Below are positions 49,686-58,481 of a DNA stretch of 64,000 nt, one piece after another. This DNA is from Anaerolineae bacterium (GTDB lineage Bacteria > Chloroflexota > Anaerolineae > 4572-78 > J111). Under the pieces are notes generated by a model. The model was not told the origin of the DNA, did not search any database, and saw only the letters and a program-made list of their open reading frames with translations. The first letter of the stretch is position 1. The number at the start of each line of letters is the position of its first letter. Location of the stretch: the NCBI GenBank assembly GCA_023151115.1, contig JAKLJP010000013.1, positions 1-64,000 of the forward strand, given 5' to 3'. The position numbers and the translations under genes were made by a program.

Positions 49686-52505
49686 GTTCTTCTTTCGCAG
49701 CGCCTCTTGGGCCAGCCGCAGGTCGTGGATGTCGGTGGCGGTGCCGAACCACTTAATCGTGCCGGTGTTATTTCGAATAGGGACAGCACGGCTAAGATGC
49801 CAGCGATACGAACCATCGGCCATGCACATACGGTGCTCAAAGGAATAGGCCTGTTCGCTGGCAGCGGCGGCCTGCCAGGCGGCCAGGGTTGGCTCCAGGT
49901 CGTCGGGGTGAAGCAGTGGCTCCCACCGCCAGCCGCCTTCGAGGGTGCGGGTGGCGCCGCTGTACTCGCTGACGCGTTGATTATAATAATCCAAAACCCC
50001 CTCAGAATTTGAAATCCAGACCAACTGCGGCAGCGAGTCGGCTAACTCGCGGAACCACTGCTCGCTGGCGCGGGCCTGCTCCAGCGCCAGCTTGGTCGCT
50101 GCGTTCAAGCGGGCATTCTCTACAGCCAGCCAGGCTCGTTCAGCCACAGTTTCCAGCAGGACGATTTCATCGGCCCGCCACTGGCGCGGCTGGTCGGTGC
50201 TGGCCCACAGGACCGAAACCCACTGTCCTTCACGCCGCAGCGGTACGGCAACATAGGCCCGCTCGCCATAGCGTTTATAGGTAGTTTCGTAATTGGCGGC
50301 GGTACGCGGGTCGGTCTGGGCGTCATAGTTAACTACCGTGCGCCCGGCCTCCATATCTATGTGGGTGATCTGGCTGTACTCCGAGATTTTATACTCGCCG
50401 GCGATGGAGGGCACACCCAGACAGTATTCGTGGCGGATCATGCCCCGGTCGTGGGCAGCGTCAATTTCTGTGAAGAGGCAGCGCTTAACTTGTAGATGCT
50501 CACCAACCGCCCGGACAACGGCCATAAGCAGTTCATCTGGTTCCGCGGTATAGCGCATGGTCTCGCCGAGTTCGGCCAGCAGACGCTGCTGCTCTTCGAC
50601 TCGTTTGCGTTCGGTAATGTCTTCGGCCACATAACAAAAGCGGGTGCGGCCCGAAGGGCCAGGCCCGATGACCGAGACCGTGGCCGCCAGCCAGCGAGGG
50701 CCGTCAGGAGTTGGATGAATATAATCAAAGTGAACCGGCTGACCGCTGGCCTCGCACGCTCTGAAATGTTCCAATAACTCGCGGATGGCCGCCGCGGGCG
50801 TCCCTAACTGGCTGGTCCAGCGCCCGGTAGAACTCTCGCGGGTAAGCCCCAGGAAACGGTGGGCTGCCGGGTTGTCGTAAAGGTGCAGAATATCATCCTG
50901 GCTGGTTTCGACCAGGCCCATCAGCAGAGGGGCGTTGTCGTAAAAACTGCGCAGGGTGGCTTCGCTTTCACGCAGACCTTCTTCAATCCATTTGCGTTGG
51001 GTGATGTCGAGCGAGACGCCGACGATACGTTCTGGTTGGTTGGTGGGATCGTAGAAAATCTTTCCTTTCTCGATGATCCAGCGTACACCGCCGTTGGGGT
51101 GGAGCAGGCGGTACTCCAGACTGTACTCGTTTCGCTCTGCAATCGCTTGGTTGACTTGGCGGATTATTTTTTGCCGGTCGTCAGGATAGACCCGTTCAAG
51201 GAAAAGCTCGTAGGAGGGGCGTTTCCCTTTGGGTGACTGGCCCAACAAATCAAAGAAGCTGTCGGACCAGCGGGTTTCATTAGTTCGCAAATCGCGCTCC
51301 CACCAGCCCATGCGCCCGGCCCGCAGCACTACCTGCAATCGGTCCTGGCTTTGACGCAGAGCTGTTTCGGCTTGTTTGCGTTCGGAGATGTCACGAATAA
51401 TGCTCAGGAGCAGGCGTTCTCCGCCCAGGTTGGCTCCGCTTGAGCTAACTTCCACCGGAAAGGTGGAGCCATCACTGCGGCAGTGGCGAGTCTCAAATAA
51501 GATGCTGTCATGGTTAGCCTGTTGCATCTGGCTGAGAATACCGTTATGGGTGGCCGGGTCGCGCAGATCATAAATAGTTTTGGACAGCAGGGTGGGACGG
51601 TCGTAGCCATAGGTGGCTTCGGCGGCCTGGTTCGCTTCGATAATCTGACCATCGCTGGCGCGGATAAACAGCACAATATCGCGAGTATGCTGCGAGAGAA
51701 GTTGGTAGCGGAGCATCGTCTCTTCGGCTGTTTTGCGTTCGGTAATATTGCGGACGACCCCGACCACGCGCGTCACCTGGCCAGCAGCATTGCGTAGGGG
51801 CCGACTTTTACAGGCCAGCCAATGGACCTCACCCTTGGGCCAAATTGTCCGAAACTCCATGCTCAGGTCAGTTTTCTCGACCAGGGACTGCTGGATCATT
51901 TGGTGGATGAGGTCACGCTCATCAGGGTGAATAAGCGCAAGGAAGGCTTCGTAAGTGCCGTCAAAACTGCCTGGGGCCAGGCCAAAGATCGGCTCAAAGT
52001 ATTCGCCGCAAGCAATAATATTGGCGACAGGATCCCATTCCCAATAGCCCATTTGGGCGGTATCGAGGGTCAGGCGCAGCCGGGCTTCGTTCTGGGTGCG
52101 CTCGTTCGACAGGGCGGCCCGGGCGGCGGCTTTGCTCAGAGCTTGGTGGAGATGTTTCGGAGAGATTTCGCTCGGCAGCAGGTAATCCTGCGCTCCGTAG
52201 CGGAGGGCCTGTAAAGCGGCTGCTTTATCTTCAACTCCGGCCAGGATAATAACCGGCCAGGCCGGCGACTCGTTTTGCGCCTGTAAGGCGGCCAGAAATT
52301 CAAGAGCAGCCATATCGGGCAGGGGATCAGCCAGCAAAATACAATCGGGCCGAGCGGTCAGGCAAACTGCCAACCCTTGACCGCCCGACGCCGCTTCGAT
52401 AAATTCAAGGGCCGGGTCGCCGTTCTGGCTCAAATTCTGGCGTAGGGCGGCGCGATCGGCGGGGCTGCCGCCCACAATCAAAGTCGTTTGTCTCCTTTCG
52501 GGCAT
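49680..52505 (-). CDS. Receiver-PAS-GAF-PAS sensor without output domain
   Basis: 941 aa, GGAG site nine bases upstream. A degenerate receiver domain (about residues 5-125, LLADPLPDM at the phospho-site) is followed by four PAS/PAC units (each ending in a V..DITERK-type linker), a GAF domain (about 645-810, ELGETMRYTAEPDELLMAVV onward) and a last PAS that stops at RLAQEALRKKNG. No histidine kinase, GGDEF or phosphatase domain follows. The stop lies at the edge of the 49548 repeat, so the output domain may have been lost; alternatively it signals to the neighbouring phosphatase. Confidence 0.85.
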   Translation of the reverse strand: MPERRQTTLIVGGSPADRAALRQNLSQNGDPALEFIEAASGGQGLAVCLTARPDCILLADPLPDMAALEFLAALQAQNESPAWPVIILAGVEDKAAALQALRYGAQDYLLPSEISPKHLHQALSKAAARAALSNERTQNEARLRLTLDTAQMGYWEWDPVANIIACGEYFEPIFGLAPGSFDGTYEAFLALIHPDERDLIHQMIQQSLVEKTDLSMEFRTIWPKGEVHWLACKSRPLRNAAGQVTRVVGVVRNITERKTAEETMLRYQLLSQHTRDIVLFIRASDGQIIEANQAAEATYGYDRPTLLSKTIYDLRDPATHNGILSQMQQANHDSILFETRHCRSDGSTFPVEVSSSGANLGGERLLLSIIRDISERKQAETALRQSQDRLQVVLRAGRMGWWERDLRTNETRWSDSFFDLLGQSPKGKRPSYELFLERVYPDDRQKIIRQVNQAIAERNEYSLEYRLLHPNGGVRWIIEKGKIFYDPTNQPERIVGVSLDITQRKWIEEGLRESEATLRSFYDNAPLLMGLVETSQDDILHLYDNPAAHRFLGLTRESSTGRWTSQLGTPAAAIRELLEHFRACEASGQPVHFDYIHPTPDGPRWLAATVSVIGPGPSGRTRFCYVAEDITERKRVEEQQRLLAELGETMRYTAEPDELLMAVVRAVGEHLQVKRCLFTEIDAAHDRGMIRHEYCLGVPSIAGEYKISEYSQITHIDMEAGRTVVNYDAQTDPRTAANYETTYKRYGERAYVAVPLRREGQWVSVLWASTDQPRQWRADEIVLLETVAERAWLAVENARLNAATKLALEQARASEQWFRELADSLPQLVWISNSEGVLDYYNQRVSEYSGATRTLEGGWRWEPLLHPDDLEPTLAAWQAAAASEQAYSFEHRMCMADGSYRWHLSRAVPIRNNTGTIKWFGTATDIHDLRLAQEALRKKNG

Positions 52506-52601
52506 AATAACTTCTCCGGGTGCTGCTTGGTTAGAAGATAACTTTGCAGCCCACCTGAGTAATATATTGGCATTTTTGATCTTGTCAACCGATTTGCCCG
52601 A

Positions 52602-53753
52602 TTAATCCCGGTCGAGCGGTCTAAACAAGTCTCGCTTTTGGGCAATTTCAGACATGGCGTCGGCCCGGCTGGCTTGATCCCAGAGCAGTTTGGGGGAGAA
52701 TACGGATAGGAGCGAGCGGAAAAAGTCAATGACTGTCTGGGTCAGCCGGCGAACTAATCCGTGAATTGCTTCCTGGCGGAAACCGACAACCCAGCCCAGA
52801 ACCAGGTAAATGGTAATTACGGCGGGCGCATCAACGACCGGCGGAGCCTGGCTGACCAGGGCCTGGTAGCTAAAATAGCCGCTGGCGATGAATAGGTACA
52901 TCGCGCCGCCCAGCACCAGGCCGGTTAAGGGCAAAACCAGATAAGCCAGGATATGCTGCCGGTCGAAATCACGGGCAAACGAAATACGGCGGTAAAGGTC
53001 GTACAACATGCCCATGACCCCGCCAATCGCCCCAGCCAGCAACGCCGGCCAGCCATCGGCCAGCAGTGTGACCAGCGGATGGCTATCGTTGGTGGGGAAA
53101 AAATGGGCGTTCCCAATCAGACCGGCTAATAAGGCCACCAGCCAGATAACGCCATAGACCAAAATAAAAACGCCCCAGGTCACAGACCAGCGGCTCATCC
53201 GCTGGCGCTGTTCGGCCCAGATTTGAAAAGCCAGGGGTGAGGCCGACTGGTCAGACGCGGCGGCTGTTTTTGCCGCCGGGGCAGGTTGCCTTTTGGCCCA
53301 CCAATCATAAAGCTGATAACCGGCCAGCCACGCCAGCAGCAAAGATAGGGCAACAAAGGGGGAAGAAGCGGCCAGAGCGGCCAGGTCGAGCGTGCGAGTA
53401 GCGGCATAGTTGACCAGCAGCGCCCCCGGCAGAGAAACCAAAAACAAGCTCAGGAGTCCGGCGACCAGACCGGTGATGGGTTGGAGCAGGTACGAGAGGA
53501 AGGAGAGGGAAATTGATGTGTCAGACAGGTCGCGGCTCAAGCGTTGCAGCATGGCCGTTGCCCCGCCGATGCCGCCTGCCAGGGCAGCAGTCACAGCAGC
53601 CGCTACCAAAATGGCCGGGATTGACGTTCCGGAGGCAAAGTTATCTATCAGGCCAAAACCCAGAGCCAAGACTATTAAGCAGATGACCCCATAAGCAAAA
53701 GCAAGCCAACTCCACATTCTACCCATAGGAGAAGTATAACCGAGTTTTGCCAT
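52602..53753 (-). CDS. Duplicated eight-helix membrane protein
   Basis: 383 aa, unknown family. The two halves are alike: AGGIGGATAMLQRLSRD...LSYLLQPITGLVAGLLSLFL against AGAIGGVMGMLYDLYRR...LAYLVLPLTGLVLGGAMYLF, each with about four helices, a glycine-rich helix end, and a central charged loop. The C-terminal tail is cytoplasmic and helical. Start codon uncertain; no ribosome site. Confidence 0.7.
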   Translation of the reverse strand: MAKLGYTSPMGRMWSWLAFAYGVICLIVLALGFGLIDNFASGTSIPAILVAAAVTAALAGGIGGATAMLQRLSRDLSDTSISLSFLSYLLQPITGLVAGLLSLFLVSLPGALLVNYAATRTLDLAALAASSPFVALSLLLAWLAGYQLYDWWAKRQPAPAAKTAAASDQSASPLAFQIWAEQRQRMSRWSVTWGVFILVYGVIWLVALLAGLIGNAHFFPTNDSHPLVTLLADGWPALLAGAIGGVMGMLYDLYRRISFARDFDRQHILAYLVLPLTGLVLGGAMYLFIASGYFSYQALVSQAPPVVDAPAVITIYLVLGWVVGFRQEAIHGLVRRLTQTVIDFFRSLLSVFSPKLLWDQASRADAMSEIAQKRDLFRPLDRD

Positions 53754-53827
53754 TTAGAAAAGTCCGGGTTATGTCAACAGGATGAGACCTTCCCAGCCTC
53801 CAACCCTCCAGCCTGACCATCTTCTTC

Positions 53828-55063
53828 TCAAAAAGCCCACTCGCCGGCTCGCATAATCGGCTCCAATTGGCCGTCACGGGTGATTCCGGCAACGTCCATC
53901 TCGTCGCTGCCGATCATAAAATCCACATGGGTCAGGCTGTCGTTGCCGCCGGCAGCGGAAAATTCCTCGTCCGACATGGCTGCGCCGCCGGTTATACAGA
54001 AGCGATAAGTCCGCCCCAGGGCAATATGGTTAGAGGCGTTTTCATCAAAGAGGGTGTTGTAAAAGAGCAGCCCCGATTGAGAAATCGGCGAGCTGTGGGG
54101 CACCAGGGCGACTTCGCCCAGGCGAGCCGAACCTTCGTCGGTGTCAACCAGCCTTCTGAGCACGGCTTCGCCCTTTTTGGCGGTCACGTTGACCACCCTT
54201 CCATTGGCAAAGGTGAGACTGAAATCTTCAATCAGCACCCCGCCGTAGCTCAGGGGTTTGGTGCTGCTGACCACGCCCTCGGCCCGGTCTTTGTGGGGCA
54301 TGGTAAAAACTTCTTCGGTGGGGATATTGGCGATAAAGGTAATGCCGCTAGGGGTATGGCTGTGCGCGCCGTGCCAGATGTGGTTGTCGGGCAGACCCAG
54401 GGTGAAGTCGGTGCCGGGGGCGGTGTATTTGAGGGCGGTGTAGGCTTTGGCATTGAGATAATCTTTGCGGGTGGATAGCTCGGCGACGTGCCGCTGCCAG
54501 GCAGTGACTGGGTCGGGCTGGTCAATCCGGCAGACTTTAAAGATGGCTTCCCACAATTGGGCGATTTGCTCGTCCGGCTCGCTTTCGGGAAAGATTTTGG
54601 CGGCCCAACTGGCAATTGGCAAAGAGATGAGGGACCAATTGAGCGCGTCGGACATGACCTTGCGCCGGAAGGGAGCCAGGTGGGTTTGGGCAACCCGCTG
54701 GACCAGGGCCACCAAATCAGGATCCTGGTCTTTAAGCAGGTCCGGGTCGGTGGCGTAAATCGAGAGAACTGCATCACCATTCTCGGCAATTTGGATCAGG
54801 GCTTCGGCCTGCCAGGTTGGATATTCTTCAAAGGAGTCGCGGGGGGCGTGATTAAAGCGGGCCAGGGTCACGGCATCGTCGGTCCAGAGCACGTCCACCA
54901 GCCGCGCCCCGGCTTTGTAGGCGCTGGCGACAATCAAGCGGGTCAGCGGCGCGCTTTCGATGGGGGCGCGGACCATGAGCCGCTGTCCAGCCTGCAAACC
55001 GACGCCTATTTTGACCGCCAGTTCGGCGTAATTCTGTAATTTCTGTTCAAAAGAGAGGGGCAT
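53828..55063 (-). CDS. M29-family aminopeptidase
   Basis: 411 aa, full length. Metal ligands in family contexts: NIPTEEVFTMP, GEVALVP, SNHIALGRTY and THVDFMIGS. Cytoplasmic metallo-aminopeptidases of this family (aminopeptidase T/II) remove N-terminal residues from peptides. The ATG has a GGAGAT site. It stands alone between repeat-bearing gaps. Confidence 0.94.
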   Translation of the reverse strand: MPLSFEQKLQNYAELAVKIGVGLQAGQRLMVRAPIESAPLTRLIVASAYKAGARLVDVLWTDDAVTLARFNHAPRDSFEEYPTWQAEALIQIAENGDAVLSIYATDPDLLKDQDPDLVALVQRVAQTHLAPFRRKVMSDALNWSLISLPIASWAAKIFPESEPDEQIAQLWEAIFKVCRIDQPDPVTAWQRHVAELSTRKDYLNAKAYTALKYTAPGTDFTLGLPDNHIWHGAHSHTPSGITFIANIPTEEVFTMPHKDRAEGVVSSTKPLSYGGVLIEDFSLTFANGRVVNVTAKKGEAVLRRLVDTDEGSARLGEVALVPHSSPISQSGLLFYNTLFDENASNHIALGRTYRFCITGGAAMSDEEFSAAGGNDSLTHVDFMIGSDEMDVAGITRDGQLEPIMRAGEWAF

Positions 55064-55164
55064 CCTTGAAATCTCCTTGTAGGTGGATGATAGAGAGTTT
55101 AGGCGGATTCAGGAAAAATTCAATATTCGTGTTGTGTATTACATAAGGTCAAGTGGATGAAGGC

Positions 55165-55264
55165 AAAAGGAACACAGAGTCACGCAGAGACTTCACAGAG
55201 ATGCGCAGAGAATCTCTAAAAATCCTCGGCGAAACTCTGTGACATCTCTGTGCTCTCCGTGTAA
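55165..55264. repeat. Dispersed repeat, core copy in reverse orientation
   Basis: The reverse complement matches the central ~100 bp (ACACGGAGAG ... ACTCTGTGTTCC) of the 158-bp repeats at 8511 and 61061 but lacks their left and right flanks. Confidence 0.75.
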
Positions 55265-55321
55265 CCCTGACCCGTAAAGTATTACTTTAGCAGAACTGGT
55301 TGGCTTGGACAAGTCAGTGAA

Positions 55322-55984
55322 TTATGCCGGCTCGATCAGCGCCGGCGTGTCGTTTTTGGGGCTGTTGACCATTTTGGAAACGGGGTAAGCGGTCATTAGC
55401 TCGGCGGGGTAGGGTTGGAGCAGGCCCTGGAGCTGGTCGGGGCTGCGCTCGGCCGGGTCGAGCCACTGCTCGTAGACATCAGGAGGCAGGATAACGGGCA
55501 TGCGGTTGTGGATTTGGGCCATCAGGTCGTTGGGGTCGGTGGTGATGATGGTGCAAGATAAGATGGTGTCTTCAGCCGTCTGCCACATTTCCCATAGGCC
55601 AGCAAAGGCAAACGGGTCGCCGGAAGCCAGGCGGATATACATGGGTGTTTTAGCCCCATCGCCTTCTTTCTTCCATTCGTAAAAACCATCGGCCAGCACC
55701 AGACAGCGGCGGCGCTTGTAGGCGTTCCTAAAAGCCGGTTTTTCTCCTAATGTTTCGGCGCGGGCATTAATCATCTGATTGCCAATTTTGGGGTCTTTGG
55801 CCCAGGAGGGAATCAAGCCCCATTGGAAGAACTCAACTTTGTGTTGGCCATTATTGGCTACCACCGCAATGGGCTGGGTGGGAGCCACATTATAGCGGGG
55901 CGGCAGTTCCGCCGGAACCTCAAACCCGCTAAAGGACTCGGCCAATTTTTGGGTGTTTGTTGCCAGGGTGTATCGTCCACACAT
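55322..55984 (-). CDS. SRAP-domain protein (YedK/HMCES family)
   Basis: 220 aa. The catalytic Cys2 is exposed once Met1 is removed (MCGRYT); Asn in INARAET, Glu in DGFYEWKK and His in HNRMPVILP complete the active site. The enzyme covalently captures abasic sites in single-stranded DNA. Ribosome site GCAGGT. A good promoter lies at 56105-56133. There is a heptamer hairpin in the leader. Confidence 0.95.
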   Translation of the reverse strand: MCGRYTLATNTQKLAESFSGFEVPAELPPRYNVAPTQPIAVVANNGQHKVEFFQWGLIPSWAKDPKIGNQMINARAETLGEKPAFRNAYKRRRCLVLADGFYEWKKEGDGAKTPMYIRLASGDPFAFAGLWEMWQTAEDTILSCTIITTDPNDLMAQIHNRMPVILPPDVYEQWLDPAERSPDQLQGLLQPYPAELMTAYPVSKMVNSPKNDTPALIEPA

Positions 55985-56018
55985 AAAATACCTGCCTTAA
56001 TTCCAGGATTTTAACACT

Positions 56019-56055
56019 GTTGCGTCTTGCGTAAGTAAACGGAAGACGCAAGACG
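56019..56055. repeat. Heptamer hairpin (CGTCTTGCGT type)
   Basis: CGTCTTGCGT (56023-56032) and its exact complement (56046-56055), same words as 39190 and 35554. Lies in the 5' leader of the SRAP gene. Confidence 0.78.
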
Positions 56056-56104
56056 TTTCGACCTATAAAAAGTCGAACCATTCAAGAACTAACGTTCTAT
56101 CAAT

Positions 56105-56133
56105 AGTATAGCACAGCGTTTGTTAACTTACAA
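56105..56133 (-). promoter_or_regulatory. Promoter TTGTAA-N17-TATACT with extended -10
   Basis: Minus strand: TTGTAA (56128-56133), 17 bp, TATACT (56105-56110) preceded by TGc. It would start transcription of the SRAP gene about 110 bp before its ATG. Confidence 0.6.
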
Positions 56134-57061
56134 CCAGGTGTGTCTTCCGTTCGGCGATGCGGATATGAGCAATGGCCCCGGAATTGAAGGCCAGATAATC
56201 GGCCTCGATGCCATCGCTGAAGATAACGCCTTGGTCGGGGATGTGGGACTCTAAAACCAGTTCCTCGCCCCCGGAAAGAACTCCCGCCACAATTCCCGCT
56301 TGACTCACCCGGCTGACAAACGGTTCGCGGACCACAAAAAGCAGTCGTGGCTCGTCCCAGGCAAAGCGAAACCGGGCCGGCTCGATACCTCCATCAGCGC
56401 CCGTCGCAAAGCGAGCCACCCCGGCCGCCATCTGAAACATCGAGCTGAGCCAGCCGGTTGACCCCGCGCCGGTGGAGACAATCAACCCACTGGAGGAGTG
56501 CCGCTCTGTCTGCTGGCCCCAGGTGATTTGGTAGCGGGCCGAGGTGTGGCTCCGCACTCCAATGAACAGGTCGTTGAAGGCCAGGATGGTCTGGCCGTCG
56601 TTGAGCGCCGCTTCGGCCATGGTAATGGTTCGTACCTCGCTGCGCCCGGCCAGCAAGCCAGTGATGGTCTGGCTTACCTGCGACACCTCAAAAGGGAGCA
56701 AAACGCCGTCGAATCGGGCCGGGTCGGGATTGACCGCCACCACTGGCTGCCCATTGAGATATTTGGCGGTATTGACCACCAGCCCGTCCTGGCCGACCGG
56801 TAGCACAATATCCTTGTCGCTGAACAGAAAGTTGGGCAGAAAGGCGCGCTCGATAAGTTGGATTTTTAATTCATCCAATCCGGCCAGTTGCCGCCGTAGC
56901 TCCGCCAACGACCGCTGATAGGCGTCGTGTTCCCGTTCATAATCGGCAAAGTTGGCCCCCATACGCTCAATGTAAAAACGGGCCTGTTCACGGGAATTGA
57001 ACCGCTCGACCAGTTCTTCCAGCCGCGTTTTGCGGGTGACAACCACAATTTTTTCGTACAT
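56123..57061 (-). CDS. NAD-kinase-like protein
   Basis: 312 aa, GGAGAG site. It has a helical N-terminal extension (about 75 residues), then the ATP-NAD kinase pattern: GQDGLVVNTAKYLNG in place of GGDG, VNPDPARFDGVL, FNDLFIG in place of NE.., and SGLIVSTGAGSTGWLSS. Key motif positions are present but altered, so NADP synthesis is possible but uncertain; it could be a diverged kinase of another substrate. It follows the SPFH gene by 57 bp in the same direction and is probably cotranscribed with it. Confidence 0.75.
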   Translation of the reverse strand: MYEKIVVVTRKTRLEELVERFNSREQARFYIERMGANFADYEREHDAYQRSLAELRRQLAGLDELKIQLIERAFLPNFLFSDKDIVLPVGQDGLVVNTAKYLNGQPVVAVNPDPARFDGVLLPFEVSQVSQTITGLLAGRSEVRTITMAEAALNDGQTILAFNDLFIGVRSHTSARYQITWGQQTERHSSSGLIVSTGAGSTGWLSSMFQMAAGVARFATGADGGIEPARFRFAWDEPRLLFVVREPFVSRVSQAGIVAGVLSGGEELVLESHIPDQGVIFSDGIEADYLAFNSGAIAHIRIAERKTHLVVS

Positions 57062-57071
57062 ATTACTCTCC

Positions 57072-57138
57072 AGGTAGACGGTAAACGGTAGACGGTAGAC
57101 AGGGTATAAATCCCCCGTCTACTGTCTGCTGTCTACTT
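57072..57138. repeat. Heptamer inverted element (GTAGACG type)
   Basis: GTAGACG, GTAAACG, GTAGACG, GTAGACA, centre, then CCGTCTA, CTGTCTG, CTGTCTA. It spans the SPFH-NAD-kinase gap and enters the SPFH 3' end, encoding its last residues (EVDSRQ). Confidence 0.85.
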
Positions 57139-58141
57139 CCATCAATGTCTGCAACAAATCCGGAGTGATATTGAGTTGACCAATTTTGCCGGCGTTATCG
57201 GCTACATCGCGGAAGGCTTTGGCGATGAGCAGGCGCGGGTCCATCGAGCCGGAAGCCAGGATTTCCAGCACCGCCGGGTCGAGGGCGGTCAGGGGGCGCA
57301 GGCTGGCTTCGACGGCATAAGCCTGGCTGTCGGCTTCCTGGCGGGCATTGGCAATTTGCAGCTCCACCAGGCTGCGTTTCTGCTCTTCGAGGGCAATTTC
57401 GCCTTCCATTTTGGCGGTTTGAAGTTGACGTTTCTTCTCTTCGACCGCCATTTCCGCCTCCATCTGGGTTTCGCGGATCTGCTGCTTTTTCTGCTCCACT
57501 GCGATTTCGGTGTTGAGTTCATTTTCTTTGATCTTGCGTTCCTGTTCGACGGCGGCGTTGCGGCGGGTGTAAATGGCTTCGTCGGCCTGGCGCAGCGTTT
57601 CCTCGCGGGCGGCGGCTTCCATCGCTTTGGCCATCTCCGGGGTGGGTTTCAGGCTGAGCACCACAAAATCCAGCAGTTCCACGCCCAGGGCCGACACTGC
57701 CGCCGAGCTTTTCAGCCCGGCCAAAACCTGGCCGGTGATGAGGTCTGCCGCCCCCAGCGCTGCCTTCAAATCGCGGCTTTTGAGTTCGGCGCGGGTAAGC
57801 ACCTGGGCCACGTTGATAATGCGTTGGGGCAGCTTAGCCGGGTCATCGGAGCGATACTGGCGGGTGGCCGGGTCGAGGCTAAAATTGAGCAGGCCGGCCA
57901 CTCGTTTGGGATCGGCAATGCGATAGGTCAACTGCCCCTGGACGGTGATGGCCTGAAAATCGGCTGTGACCTCGTTGAAAATAAAGGGCGCGTCCACACT
58001 GACAACCGGCACAGTCACCAGCGCGGTGATTGGCTCGTAGTAAAAAAACGACAGGCCAACACCCTCCCGGCGGAGCCTGCCATTGCTGTATTGCAGTACA
58101 AAGGTGGTCGGTTCAGTTTTGAGATAGCGAATGCCAAACAT
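57119..58141 (-). CDS. SPFH/Band 7 protein
   Basis: 340 aa from ATG 58141, with AAGGA eight bases upstream (the frame extends 13 codons further without a site). The SPFH domain (about residues 1-200, with VSVDAPFIFNEVTADFQAITVQG) has no N-terminal membrane helix. A long charged coiled coil (about 205-275) follows, built of EE/KK/Q repeats, then a C-terminal oligomerisation region. Such proteins form ring or cage scaffolds on membranes. Control appears tight: a consensus promoter overlaps one palindromic operator and a second operator lies in the leader. Confidence 0.88.
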   Translation of the reverse strand: MFGIRYLKTEPTTFVLQYSNGRLRREGVGLSFFYYEPITALVTVPVVSVDAPFIFNEVTADFQAITVQGQLTYRIADPKRVAGLLNFSLDPATRQYRSDDPAKLPQRIINVAQVLTRAELKSRDLKAALGAADLITGQVLAGLKSSAAVSALGVELLDFVVLSLKPTPEMAKAMEAAAREETLRQADEAIYTRRNAAVEQERKIKENELNTEIAVEQKKQQIRETQMEAEMAVEEKKRQLQTAKMEGEIALEEQKRSLVELQIANARQEADSQAYAVEASLRPLTALDPAVLEILASGSMDPRLLIAKAFRDVADNAGKIGQLNITPDLLQTLMEVDSRQ

Positions 58142-58163
58142 GGTCTTGTCCTTTCTGATTAGA

Positions 58164-58182
58164 TAGTGTAAAAATAACACTA
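58164..58182. promoter_or_regulatory. Operator-like palindrome TAGTGT-N7-ACACTA, site 1
   Basis: Half-sites 58164-58169 and 58177-58182. Lies in the SPFH leader between the predicted transcription start and the ATG. Identical half-sites and spacing to site 2, 68 bp away. Confidence 0.7.
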
Positions 58183-58231
58183 ATAAGATTCGAAAAAAGA
58201 GCCGCGAACCAAGAGCGCGACTTCAAATGGA

Positions 58232-58250
58232 TAGTGTATATATCACACTA
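58232..58250. promoter_or_regulatory. Operator-like palindrome TAGTGT-N7-ACACTA, site 2
   Basis: Half-sites 58232-58237 and 58245-58250. It overlaps the -10 box of the SPFH promoter, so a bound repressor would block polymerase. The half-site shape fits a dimeric GntR/TetR-type regulator; no regulator gene is in the window. Confidence 0.72.
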
Positions 58251-58275
58251 TATCAGGGAAATGATAATTTGTCAA
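58247..58275 (-). promoter_or_regulatory. SPFH promoter TTGACA-N17-TATAGT
   Basis: Minus strand: TTGACA (58270-58275), 17-bp spacer, TATAGT (58247-58252). Predicted start near 58240, about 100 bp before the ATG. Confidence 0.78.
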
Positions 58276-58324
58276 GGGGGGAATCCTACGTGGTTCAAAA
58301 CCCCACGAGTTAGATTAGTGTTCG

Positions 58325-58388
58325 TAAAACGTAAACGTAATGATTTGCCCGACAATCAGCCGTTACGCTTTACGTTTTACATTTTATG
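58325..58388. repeat. Heptamer inverted element (CGTAAAA/CGTAAAC type)
   Basis: CGTAAAACGTAAACGTAATG, centre, then CCGTTACGCTTTACGTTTTA. Similar in order and centre words to the element at 20834. Lies in the 340-bp divergent region together with the SPFH promoter; the rest of the gap shows no gene. Confidence 0.8.
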
Positions 58389-58481
58389 TGACAAAAGTGC
58401 TTCTTGTGATCGTCTCTTCACCTCCTCGCCTCATTTGTCTACCTTACCGGCTCGTGATACTATTTAAACGCAGGAGGACTG

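Noticed and set aside
49243..49752. 169-codon minus-strand frame spanning the phosphatase end and the three-hairpin repeat
   Set aside because: It is antisense to the phosphatase C-terminus and otherwise a translation of palindromic repeats; no start signal or family resemblance.
57176..58162. Open frame of 328 codons on the plus strand
   Set aside because: Shadow of the SPFH gene; Phe/His-rich composition mirrors the complement of the Glu/Gln/Lys coiled coil.
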